Both the position numbers and the translations under genes were made by a program. The notes under the pieces were generated by a model, which had not been told where the DNA came from, did no database searches, and was given only the letters and a program-made list of their open reading frames with translations. A DNA stretch of 16,869 nt from Rhodoferax sp. UBA4127 (GTDB lineage: Bacteria > Pseudomonadota > Gammaproteobacteria > Burkholderiales > Burkholderiaceae_C). The stretch lies in contig DFWT01000095.1 of assembly GCA_002381045.1 (NCBI GenBank), forward strand, positions 755-17,623, written 5' to 3'. This document shows, one piece after another, positions 1 to 6,414 of the stretch; position 1 is the first letter of the stretch; each line of letters opens with the position of its first letter.

Positions 1-693
1 CCCCAGGTGCGCTACTCGGAAACGCCCGAGCCTGTCACTCCCTACCAAGCCGCTGCGCAGGTCTGGGATCAGCGTATCGGCAGCGCCCGCGTGCAGGCGA
101 AGAACTGGCGGCTGATGGCATTCGGTTGTCTGTCGCTGGCATTGCTGATGGCGGGCGGTCTGGTGTGGCGTTCGGCACAGTCCATCGTCACACCCTATGT
201 GGTGGAGGTGGCCGTCGGTGGCCAGGTGCGCGCGGTCGGCGAAGCGGCCACGCCGTACAAGCCGAATGACGCACAGATCGCCTACCACCTGGCGCGCTTC
301 GTCACCGACGTGCGTTCGCTGTCGATCGATCCGATCGTCGTCCGCCAAAACTGGCTCGAAGCCTACGACTACACGACGGACAAGGGCGCGGCCACGCTGA
401 ACGACTACGCACGCACCAACGATCCGTTCGCGCGCATCGGCCAGACCTCGACGGCGGTGGAGATCACCAGTGTGGTTCGCGCCAGCGAATCCTCGTTCCA
501 GGTGCGCTGGATCGAGCGCAACTACGCGAACGGTTCGCCCTCGGGCACCGAGCGCTGGACCGCCATGCTGTCCGTGGTGTTGCAGCCGCCACGCACCGAA
601 GAGCGACTGCGCAAGAACCCGCTGGGAATCTATGTCAACGGCCTGTCCTGGAGCCGTGAACTCGACGCAACTGAAGGAGTCAAGAAACCATGA
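1..693 (+). CDS. trbF: Conjugal transfer protein TrbF (VirB8-like), 5' end cut by window edge
   Basis: TrbF is the VirB8-type inner-membrane scaffold protein of the type IV secretion system that builds the mating pore. The frame is open from base 1. The GTG codon at 7 can be read as a start, but family members have a few more residues before this point (the sequence enters as P-Q-V-R-Y), so the gene most likely begins just outside the window. Visible parts are a short cytoplasmic N-terminus with many Gln/Ala, one transmembrane helix at about residues 36-54 counted from the GTG (rich in Leu/Ala/Gly), and a periplasmic VirB8-like domain to the end. Its TGA overlaps the ATG of trbG by the ATGA arrangement, so the two are translationally coupled. 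Confidence 0.9.
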   Translation, partial: PQVRYSETPEPVTPYQAAAQVWDQRIGSARVQAKNWRLMAFGCLSLALLMAGGLVWRSAQSIVTPYVVEVAVGGQVRAVGEAATPYKPNDAQIAYHLARFVTDVRSLSIDPIVVRQNWLEAYDYTTDKGAATLNDYARTNDPFARIGQTSTAVEITSVVRASESSFQVRWIERNYANGSPSGTERWTAMLSVVLQPPRTEERLRKNPLGIYVNGLSWSRELDATEGVKKP

Positions 694-1712
694 AAACACA
701 AATCCGCATTGCCGCTTTGGCGTTGATCCTGAGTGCCACCTTGGCAACCGTCACCGGCTGCGCCACGCATGGCCAGCCGCCACCTGACATCACGCTGGAT
801 GAATTTGTCGCGGCGCACGCGTTGCCAGAGCCGCCCAAACCCATCGAGGTAGTCGAAGTGCCAAAACCACTGCCGCTGCCCGAGCAGTTGAAGTCCTTGC
901 CGAACGTACCCGAGGCACCAGAGGACAAACCGGTGGCTGAATCACCCGACGAGAAAACGCGCGTAGCGGGCGCCAATGCCGAAGCGCGCGTGGCCCCCAG
1001 CCGCGAGGGTTACATCAACGCTATCCAGGTCTGGCCGTATGCGGACGGCGCGCTGTATCAGGTCTACACCAGTCCGGGCCGCGTCACCGTCATCGCCTTG
1101 CAGCAGGGTGAAGAGTTGGTGACGGTCTCGGCCGGCGACACAGTGCGCTGGATCGTCGGCGACACGGCCAGCGGTGCGGGCGCCAGCCTGCGTGTGAACA
1201 TCCTCGTGAAACCAACGCGCATCGGGTTGAAGACAAACCTAGTCATCACCACCAATCGTCGCACCTACCTGCTTGAACTGTCTTCGACGCCGCAGACGTG
1301 GATGGCCTCCGCATCGTGGGACTATCCGAAAGACCGCTTGCTGGCCTTGCAGAAGCAAGCGCAGCAGGCTCAGACGGCAGCGCCGGTGGACTCCGGCTTG
1401 TCGCTGGAGCAGATCAAATTCCGCTACGCGATTTCCGGCGACAGCCCACCGTGGAAACCGCTGCGCGCCTTTGACGACGGCGAACGGGTCTACATCCAGT
1501 TCCCCGTCGGCATCGCGCAAGGCGAGTTGCCGCCGCTGTTCGTGATCGGAGCGCAGGGCGATGGCCAGCTCGTGAACTACCGCTTCCGCTCGCCGTACTA
1601 CGTGGTGGATCGGCTGTTTGGTGCTGCCGAGTTGCGGCTGGGCGCTGACAAGGCCGCCGTTGTTCGCATCGAGCGCACCGATGGCGTGGGCAGCACGGCA
1701 CGGAGGCATTGA
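690..1712 (+). CDS. trbG: Conjugal transfer protein TrbG (VirB9/CagX family lipoprotein)
   Basis: TrbG is the VirB9-like part of the outer-membrane core of the type IV secretion channel. The 340-residue product starts with a signal peptide (Lys at 2, hydrophobic stretch) ending in a lipobox V-T-G-C at residues 21-24, so it is probably an outer-membrane lipoprotein. A Pro/Glu/Lys-rich spacer follows at about residues 40-90. The VirB9/CagX beta domain covers about residues 105-335. The start ATG at 690 overlaps the trbF stop. Downstream, the ribosome binding site of trbI lies inside the 3' end of this gene. Length and order fit TrbG of Tn4371-like elements. Nothing looks broken. Confidence 0.93.
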   Translation: MKTQIRIAALALILSATLATVTGCATHGQPPPDITLDEFVAAHALPEPPKPIEVVEVPKPLPLPEQLKSLPNVPEAPEDKPVAESPDEKTRVAGANAEARVAPSREGYINAIQVWPYADGALYQVYTSPGRVTVIALQQGEELVTVSAGDTVRWIVGDTASGAGASLRVNILVKPTRIGLKTNLVITTNRRTYLLELSSTPQTWMASASWDYPKDRLLALQKQAQQAQTAAPVDSGLSLEQIKFRYAISGDSPPWKPLRAFDDGERVYIQFPVGIAQGELPPLFVIGAQGDGQLVNYRFRSPYYVVDRLFGAAELRLGADKAAVVRIERTDGVGSTARRH

Positions 1713-1714
1713 GC

Positions 1715-2977
1715 ATGAGCACGCCCGCCACGCCACCACCAACTGGGTCGAATAAGGCCGACCCGGACACCATGGCTCTGCGCGCTTCGCCGCGCCCGGT
1801 TACGCGACTGAACCGACGCATGCTGGCCGTCCTTGCGGGCACGCTGGGCGCGGTCGTGTTGGGGGGCACGCTGTGGTCGCTGCAATCGCACAAGCGCGAG
1901 CGCAACGCGGCCACCGAGCTATACAACGTGGACCGTGTCTCGCATGCCGAGAACCTCGACCAGTTGCCCAAGGACTATTCCAAGGTGCCGGTGGCTGCCA
2001 AGCCGGTGCCCGTTTTGGGCGAGCCATTGCCGGGCGACTTGGGTCCGGCCATAGTGGCGCAGCGTAATGCGGGAGCGCCCGCGCAGACTGGGCGCATTGC
2101 ACAGCCAGGTGACGCCGAAGAGGCGGCACGTTCGGGGGTTTTCTTTCATAGCGGTGCGGTGAAGGCGGCAGCGTCGCCCACTGCGAGTACGGCCATGCCT
2201 GATCCAGTATCGGGCAACCAGCCATTCAATCCGATGGTCCCTGCGGTCGCATCGGCGCAGCCGACCGACCCGACGGCGGTGCAAAACCGGCAGGATCAGA
2301 AGCAGGCGTTTGTCGCCAATGGCGGCCAAACCAACGATAGCGCCACCCGCAATTCGGCCAGCTTGCAACTGCCAGTCTCTCCCTACCAGGTGATAGCGGG
2401 CACCATCATTCCGGCAGCGCTGGTGACGGGCATCAACTCCGACCTGCCGGGACAGGTCATCGCCAACGTCACCGAGGCGGTCTACGACACGGCGACAGGT
2501 CGCTTCCTGCTAATTCCGCAGGGCTCGCGCCTGATCGGCCGCTACGACAGTCAGGTGTCATTCGGTCAGCGGCGCGTATTACTTGTGTGGACGCGGTTGA
2601 TCCTGCCCGATACCTCATCCATTTCGCTCGACCGCTTGCCCGGCATTGACCCGGCGGGCTATGCCGGGCTGGAGGATGGCGTCGATTGGCATTGGGATCG
2701 CATCCTCGCCGGTGCTGCGTTGTCCACGCTACTCGGAGTCGGTGCCGAACTGGCTGCGCCTGATCGCAGCGGCAGCGATGGCAAGGTCATCATCGCCACG
2801 CGCCAGAGCGGGCAGGACACAGTGAACCAGGTCGGTCAGGAGATCACCAAACGCAATGTGAGCATCCAGCCGACGCTTACTGTCCGGCCCGGCTTTCCGA
2901 TGCGGGTCATGGTGAACAAGGATCTGATCCTGCGGCCGTACCAGCCGCTATTCTTCCAGAGGGGATCGTCACAATGA
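1715..2977 (+). CDS. trbI: Conjugal transfer protein TrbI (VirB10 family)
   Basis: TrbI is the VirB10-type protein that spans the periplasm and links the inner-membrane machinery to the TrbG-containing outer core. I chose ATG at 1715 (420 aa) over the in-frame TTG at 1709. A CGGAGG ribosome site at 1701-1706 sits 8 nt before the ATG but only 2 nt before the TTG. Seen: a cytoplasmic Pro/Thr-rich N-terminus, one transmembrane helix at about residues 36-56, a long low-complexity Ala/Pro/Gln/Asn linker to about residue 215, and the C-terminal TrbI/VirB10 barrel domain starting near Y-Q-V-I-A-G-T-I-I-P. The stop overlaps the next ATG (ATGA at 2974-2977). Confidence 0.95.
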   Translation: MSTPATPPPTGSNKADPDTMALRASPRPVTRLNRRMLAVLAGTLGAVVLGGTLWSLQSHKRERNAATELYNVDRVSHAENLDQLPKDYSKVPVAAKPVPVLGEPLPGDLGPAIVAQRNAGAPAQTGRIAQPGDAEEAARSGVFFHSGAVKAAASPTASTAMPDPVSGNQPFNPMVPAVASAQPTDPTAVQNRQDQKQAFVANGGQTNDSATRNSASLQLPVSPYQVIAGTIIPAALVTGINSDLPGQVIANVTEAVYDTATGRFLLIPQGSRLIGRYDSQVSFGQRRVLLVWTRLILPDTSSISLDRLPGIDPAGYAGLEDGVDWHWDRILAGAALSTLLGVGAELAAPDRSGSDGKVIIATRQSGQDTVNQVGQEITKRNVSIQPTLTVRPGFPMRVMVNKDLILRPYQPLFFQRGSSQ

Positions 2978-3285
2978 GCATATCCACCAACAAGCTGCGG
3001 CTGGGGCCGCTGCCCAAAACCGCGACCATCAAGGTCACTTTCGCCTGCACGAGTGCGCTCAAGACGGAGTTGGACCGATATGCGGCGTTGCATGCGAAGA
3101 CCTTCGGCGAGCCGATCGACACCGCCACGCTGATCCCGCACATGCTGGAAGCATTCATGGAGCGTGATCGAGTGTTCAAGCGATCCAGTCGGTCGGGCCA
3201 ATCCAGCCCCCTGATCATCCATGCCAAGCCAACGCATCATGTGAGCGATTCGGATACATCTGAACCAGTTCATTCGAAGAAATGA
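2974..3285 (+). CDS. DUF2274 protein encoded after trbI
   Basis: A 103-residue soluble protein with no signal peptide or membrane segment. It resembles the DUF2274 family, which regularly follows trbI in Tn4371-like conjugative elements. Its function is unknown. Visible parts are an N-terminal K-L-R-L-G-P-L-P motif, a short beta-like stretch (T-I-K-V-T-F), then a helical part ending in P-H-M-L-E-A-F-M-E-R-D-R. The last 30 residues are polar (Ser/His/Lys) and look disordered. The beta-helix-helix outline could suit a ribbon-helix-helix DNA binder, but that is only an impression. The start overlaps the trbI stop and a purine-rich ribosome site (AGAGGGG, 2958-2964) precedes it, so it is co-translated with the secretion genes. 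Confidence 0.8.
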   Translation: MSISTNKLRLGPLPKTATIKVTFACTSALKTELDRYAALHAKTFGEPIDTATLIPHMLEAFMERDRVFKRSSRSGQSSPLIIHAKPTHHVSDSDTSEPVHSKK

Positions 3286-3290
3286 AAAAT
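3282..3290. repeat. ATGAAAAAT, reverse complement of a Tn4371-type end repeat (weak)
   Basis: The bases at the DUF2274 stop codon contain ATGAAAAA, the reverse complement of TTTTTCAT, which I recall as the short direct repeat flanking Tn4371-family elements. The match is only 8 bp, and the same octamer also occurs inside ntrC (6202-6209), so chance is a serious possibility. It would place the element's end before the AlpA gene. Confidence 0.2.
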
Positions 3291-3385
3291 ACGCTGGCTG
3301 GCTTCGCCACAGTACGCCTACGTGAGTTTCCAGTCGAGACCTTCTGAGTCAATCTGAGGGCATGGTCACTTTCTCAGGATTCACC

Positions 3386-3649
3386 ATGTCTCTCGCACAA
3401 CCTGCCGACCACTACGGCCGTAACATACCGATGGTGGCCCCGGCATTCTTCCGCATGGCCGACGTGATACGCATTACTGCGTTAAGCCGCGCCACCTTGT
3501 ACCGACGCATTGCAGAAGGGAAATTCCCGCCACCCGTTCATCTCGGGGGACGGGCATGCGGCTGGACGCCGACAGCGCTCCAAGCCTGGGTCGATGATCC
3601 CGCAGGCTATTCGATCGTCATTGCCCCATCCCAACACCTGGCCGAGTGA
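3386..3649 (+). CDS. AlpA/MerR-like helix-turn-helix protein (possible excisionase/regulator)
   Basis: An 87-residue small DNA-binding protein of the AlpA family. The HTH core is at about residues 18-65: F-F-R-M-A-D-V-I, L-S-R-A-T-L-Y-R-R-I, the wing G-K-F-P-P-P-V-H-L-G, then G-W-T-P-T-A-L-Q-A-W-V. Known: AlpA proteins regulate integrase expression or act as excision factors of phages, islands and ICEs. I chose ATG 3386 because AGGA at 3376-3379 sits 6 nt upstream; an in-frame ATG at 3362 would add eight residues. It lies 100 nt after the DUF2274 gene on the same strand and is the last recognisable gene of the mobile region. Its specific target is unknown. Confidence 0.82.
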   Translation: MSLAQPADHYGRNIPMVAPAFFRMADVIRITALSRATLYRRIAEGKFPPPVHLGGRACGWTPTALQAWVDDPAGYSIVIAPSQHLAE

Positions 3650-3806
3650 AATTGGCTTACCGCCCAGGCGGCCAGACTCATACCGCAATTTGCACACGAG
3701 TGCCATGTGATGATGGGATAATGCGACACATAGCGTTACAACCGCTGCCCCGAAGACTCATCGGGCATCGTTGCGCTGAGAAAATCGTGGTACGTATCTG
3801 TAGCAG

Positions 3807-3829
3807 CCGGCGTGCGTCACGCAAGCCGG
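3807..3829. repeat. GC-rich hairpin in the junction
   Basis: CCGGC (3807-3811) pairs with GCCGG (3825-3829), and inside it GTG (3812-3814) pairs with CAC (3818-3820) around a CGT loop, leaving a GCAA bulge. There is no T-run on either side, so it is not a classical intrinsic terminator. It could be a recombinase-related inverted repeat or a factor-dependent transcription end. Confidence 0.45.
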
Positions 3830-3868
3830 AACCCACCCAATAAGCCGTGTTTCAGGTCAAATTCATTT

Positions 3869-3887
3869 GGGGGTATGCATGGGGGTA
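3869..3887. repeat. Doubled GGGGGTA motif (integrase-site-like)
   Basis: GGGGGTA at 3869-3875 and again at 3881-3887, a 12-bp period with TGCAT between. Known from experience: paired G-runs ending in GTA are often seen beside att cores next to P4-type tyrosine integrase genes. Here it lies between the last mobile gene and xth, so it may be an arm-type integrase site or a scar of an element end. No integrase gene is adjacent in this window. Confidence 0.4.
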
Positions 3888-3919
3888 CTATCAAAGCAGA
3901 AGAAAATTAAATTAAATAG

Positions 3920-3932
3920 AATCAATTACTTA
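3920..3932 (+). promoter_or_regulatory. IHF-like binding site
   Basis: AATCAATTACTTA matches the IHF consensus WATCAANNNNTTR at every defined position. It sits in an AT-rich tract 33 bp after the GGGGGTA pair and 8 bp before the xth start. It could help bend an att site or act in the xth promoter. Such 13-mers do occur by chance in AT-rich DNA. Confidence 0.4.
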
Positions 3933-3940
3933 CTTCAATA

Positions 3941-4705
3941 ATGAAAATTGCGACCTGGAACGTGAACTCGCTCACTGTGCGCTTGCCTCAGGTGCTGGAC
4001 TGGCTTGTGGCCAATCCGGTGGATGTGCTGGCCCTGCAAGAGCTCAAAATGACCGACGACAAGTTTCCGCATGCGGCGTTCCAGGCCGCGGGCTTCGAGT
4101 CGGTCTGTTTTGGTCAGAAGACCTACAACGGTGTCGCCCTGATCAGCAAGGTACAGGCACAGAACGTGGTGCGCAACATTCCCGGTTTTGACGATGATCT
4201 GGCGCGTGTGATCAGCGCCGACGTCGCCGGCATACGGGTGGTTGGCGCCTATTTTCCCAATGGTCAGGAACCCGGTAGTGACAAGTTTGAGTACAAACTA
4301 GCCTGGCTGAAAGGCCTACGTACCTGGCTGCGCAGCGAGTTGCTGGTCCATCCGGATATCGTGCTGATGGGGGACTACAACATCACCTTTGACGATGCCG
4401 ATGTCTGGGACCCGGAAGGCATGCGTGGCCAAATCCATTGCACTGACGAAGAACGCTATGAACTCAATGCGCTGGTCACGCTGGGGCTGACAGATGCGCA
4501 CCGCCTGTTTGCGCAGCCTGCCAAAAGCTACTCTTGGTGGGACTACCGCGACATGGCCTTCAGGCGCAACCGGGGCCTGCGCATCGATCACATTTTGGTC
4601 AGCGACGCACTCAAAAGCCGGGTGTCAGCGTGCTGGATTGACAAGACGCCGCGCAAGAACGAGCGGCCCAGCGACCACGCACCGGTCGTACTGGAACTGG
4701 TCTAA
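3941..4705 (+). CDS. xth: Exodeoxyribonuclease III (AP endonuclease)
   Basis: Base-excision-repair enzyme that cuts DNA at abasic sites and removes 3' blocks, acting as a 3'-5' exonuclease. The 254-residue product is of usual family length. Seen: M-K-I-A-T-W-N-V-N-S with metal/phosphate-contacting Asn7, Q-E-L-K with metal ligand Glu34, G-A-Y-F-P-N-G, the G-D-Y-N active-site Asp/Asn, R-I-D-H-I-L-V-S, and the C-terminal S-D-H-A-P motif. The ATG at 3941 is preceded by an AT-rich leader and no clear Shine-Dalgarno, but the N-terminus aligns exactly with the family. It is the first chromosomal gene beyond the mobile element and is convergent with ntrC. The inserted element may have replaced its original upstream region. 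Confidence 0.95.
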   Translation: MKIATWNVNSLTVRLPQVLDWLVANPVDVLALQELKMTDDKFPHAAFQAAGFESVCFGQKTYNGVALISKVQAQNVVRNIPGFDDDLARVISADVAGIRVVGAYFPNGQEPGSDKFEYKLAWLKGLRTWLRSELLVHPDIVLMGDYNITFDDADVWDPEGMRGQIHCTDEERYELNALVTLGLTDAHRLFAQPAKSYSWWDYRDMAFRRNRGLRIDHILVSDALKSRVSACWIDKTPRKNERPSDHAPVVLELV

Positions 4706-4763
4706 CGTGGCTTGCCATCAAGCCTGGCCCACCCTACCAAGATTGATACACATTCAGTAGCGG

Positions 4764-4784
4764 AAAACCCTTATTCAATAAGGG
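4764..4784 (-). terminator. Intrinsic terminator after ntrC
   Basis: CCCTTAT (4768-4774) and ATAAGGG (4778-4784) form a perfect 7-bp stem with a TCA loop. Read on the - strand it is followed by TTTT, as expected for the end of the ntrBC transcript. It lies 14 bp beyond the ntrC stop codon. On the + strand no T-run follows, so termination of xth from the other side is less certain. Confidence 0.75.
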
Positions 4785-4797
4785 CCGGGAGCTTAAA

Positions 4798-6339
4798 TTA
4801 CTCTAATCCTAGTTCCTGAATTTTGCGGGTGATGGTGTTGCGACCAATGCCCAGTTTTTGCGCTGCTTCAATGCGCCGACCGCGTGTGGCAGCCAGAGCG
4901 GCCTGAATCAGGCGCGACTCAAAACGCGCCGTCAATACATCCCAGACATCGGTGCGTTCCGTGGCCAACAAGGCGTTGGCTTCACGGTCTAGCCCCTGCT
5001 CCCAGCTTTCTGAGTTTTCTGGCAAAGCTGGGGACATCAAAGCGGTGGTTTCAGCCACAGGCGCTGACATCTGTGAAACCGTTCCACTGCCGCCGATGGG
5101 CGCAGCCGAGCTTCCTGCGCCCGACGATTCCGGCATGGCGACTTTGCTTGCAGCGGCAAGTGCGCCTGGCACAGGGTCACCCATCACTGAGATTTCGGGC
5201 GGCAGGTCTTTGGACTCAATCACCTGAGCCGGAGCCATGACGGTCAGCCAATGGCAAATGTTTTCGAGCTGGCGCACGTTGCCAGGAAATGAAAATCGAC
5301 TAAGCCAGGCCAATGCCGCATCAGAGATTCGTTTGGGCTCCACACCCAGTTGCCGGGCGCTTTGAAGCAAAAAGTGACGAGTGAGCGTGGGAATGTCTTC
5401 GCGGCGCTCGCGCAAGGCCGGCAAACGCAGCCGGATCACATTGAGCCGGTGAAACAAGTCCTCGCGGAAGGCCCCTTCCTTGACGCGTTGTTCCAGATCT
5501 TGGTGTGTCGCCGCAATCACGCGCACATTGGACTTGACCGCACCATGGCCACCCACGCGGTAGAAATGCCCGTCTGAGAGCACCCGCAACAGACGCGTTT
5601 GCAGGTCAAACGGCATGTCACCGATTTCGTCCAGAAACAGCGTGCCGTCGTCGGCTTGTTCGAATCGGCCTCGGCGCAAAGTCTGTGCCCCGGTGAACGC
5701 GCCACGCTCATGGCCAAACAGTTCCGATTCGAGCAAATCCTTCGGGATAGCCGCGGTGTTGATGGCCACAAACGGGCCATTCGCACGCGGAGAGTGTTTG
5801 TACAAAGCCCGCGCCACCAACTCTTTGCCGGAGCCGGATTCGCCAGTGATCATCACCGTGACATTGCTTTGACTCAGACGCCCAATGGCGCGGAACACAT
5901 CCTGCATGGCCGGTGCCTGTCCAAGCATCTCGGGTGTTTCTGCCATCAATTCTTCACTGACTTCCTCTCGGTGGCTTTCGTCCACCGCGCGGCGAATCAA
6001 CTCGACTGCCTTGGGAATGTCAAAGGGCTTGGGCAGGTACTCAAAGGCACCGCCCTGAAACGCCGACACCGCGCTGTCGAGGTCGGAGTAGGCGGTCATG
6101 ATGATGACCGGCAGGTGCGGAAATTTAGCTTTGACCTTGTCCAGCAAATCCAGGCCCGAACCACCGGGCATGCGGATATCACTGACAAGCACCTGCGGGC
6201 CTTTTTCATCGTCGGAGAGTGCCGCCAGCACGTCGCGCGCATTGGTAAAGCTGCGGCTGGGCAGTTGCTCGCGCATCAGTGCTTTTTCCAGCACAAAGCG
6301 GATCGACTGGTCGTCGTCAACAATCCAAATCGGCTTCAT
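4798..6339 (-). CDS. ntrC: Nitrogen regulation response regulator NtrC (sigma-54 activator)
   Basis: NtrC, phosphorylated by NtrB under nitrogen limitation, binds enhancers and opens sigma-54 promoters such as that of glnA. From the ATG at 6339 (513 aa): receiver domain with D-D-D at 8-10, phospho-acceptor Asp54 in S-D-I-R-M-P and Lys104 in L-P-K-P-F. The AAA+ domain has Walker A G-E-S-G-S-G-K-E, the sigma-54-contacting G-A-F-T-G-A loop and Walker B F-L-D-E. A Fis-type HTH is at the C-terminus (A-A-Q-K-L-G-I-G-R-N-T-I). The linker between AAA+ and HTH is long and rich in Ala/Ser/Gly. An upstream in-frame start would add 18 unconserved residues and is rejected; GTG at 6342 is also possible. 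A 75-nt gap separates it from ntrB. Confidence 0.96.
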   Translation of the reverse strand: MKPIWIVDDDQSIRFVLEKALMREQLPSRSFTNARDVLAALSDDEKGPQVLVSDIRMPGGSGLDLLDKVKAKFPHLPVIIMTAYSDLDSAVSAFQGGAFEYLPKPFDIPKAVELIRRAVDESHREEVSEELMAETPEMLGQAPAMQDVFRAIGRLSQSNVTVMITGESGSGKELVARALYKHSPRANGPFVAINTAAIPKDLLESELFGHERGAFTGAQTLRRGRFEQADDGTLFLDEIGDMPFDLQTRLLRVLSDGHFYRVGGHGAVKSNVRVIAATHQDLEQRVKEGAFREDLFHRLNVIRLRLPALRERREDIPTLTRHFLLQSARQLGVEPKRISDAALAWLSRFSFPGNVRQLENICHWLTVMAPAQVIESKDLPPEISVMGDPVPGALAAASKVAMPESSGAGSSAAPIGGSGTVSQMSAPVAETTALMSPALPENSESWEQGLDREANALLATERTDVWDVLTARFESRLIQAALAATRGRRIEAAQKLGIGRNTITRKIQELGLE

Positions 6340-6414
6340 CACGTTGTTGTCACCTCTGGTAAATCTCACACCTGCAGCGCGCAAGACAAGCACCTTGCCC
6401 CACGCATCTGACTG

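Larger units (their letters stand above)
1..3890 (+). mobile_element. Distal end of an integrative conjugative element (trb-type), right boundary approximate
   Basis: Seen: three conjugation genes of the P-type/Trb mating-pair-formation system in the order F-G-I, then a DUF2274 gene and an AlpA-type regulator, all on the + strand. They stop abruptly before a block of ordinary chromosomal genes (xth, ntrBC, glnA). Known: this trb order with DUF2274 after trbI is typical of Tn4371-like ICEs in beta- and gammaproteobacteria. Inferred: the element enters from the left and ends somewhere between 3650 and 3940. The end at 3890 is placed on the duplicated GGGGGTA motif and is approximate. The integrase and the other att site are not in the window, so a decayed element or an integrated plasmid cannot be excluded. 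Confidence 0.75.
3650..3940. other. Gene-free junction between mobile element and chromosome
   Basis: About 290 bp with no convincing gene. A 65-codon GTG-started frame (3646-3843) overlaps the AlpA stop but its product is Arg/Cys-rich and resembles nothing I know. The stretch contains a small inverted repeat (CCCGA/TCGGG at about 3748-3764), a GC hairpin (3807-3829), the doubled GGGGGTA motif (3869-3887) and an AT-rich tail (3895-3940) with an IHF-like site. No tRNA gene or obvious tRNA 3' end is visible, although many elements of this type use one. Confidence 0.6.

Noticed and set aside
1709..1714. TTG start for trbI
   Set aside because: Only 2 nt from the ribosome site; ATG at 1715 has proper 8-nt spacing.
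3646..3843. 65-codon frame after AlpA, start overlapping its stop
   Set aside because: GTG start, Arg/Cys-rich unstructured product, no ribosome site, and it crosses the hairpin at 3807-3829. A decayed gene piece cannot be excluded, but there is no positive support.
3650..3940. tRNA gene or tRNA 3' end at the element junction
   Set aside because: Looked for a T-arm and acceptor stem on both strands; none found. A tRNA may lie at the other end outside the window.
6202..6209. TTTTTCAT octamer, possible Tn4371-type end repeat
   Set aside because: Lies inside the intact ntrC coding region and is most likely chance; it also lowers the weight of the match at 3282-3290.
5599..6411. Long + strand open frame (270 codons) opposite ntrC
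   Set aside because: Antisense shadow of ntrC; its product has no recognisable domain.
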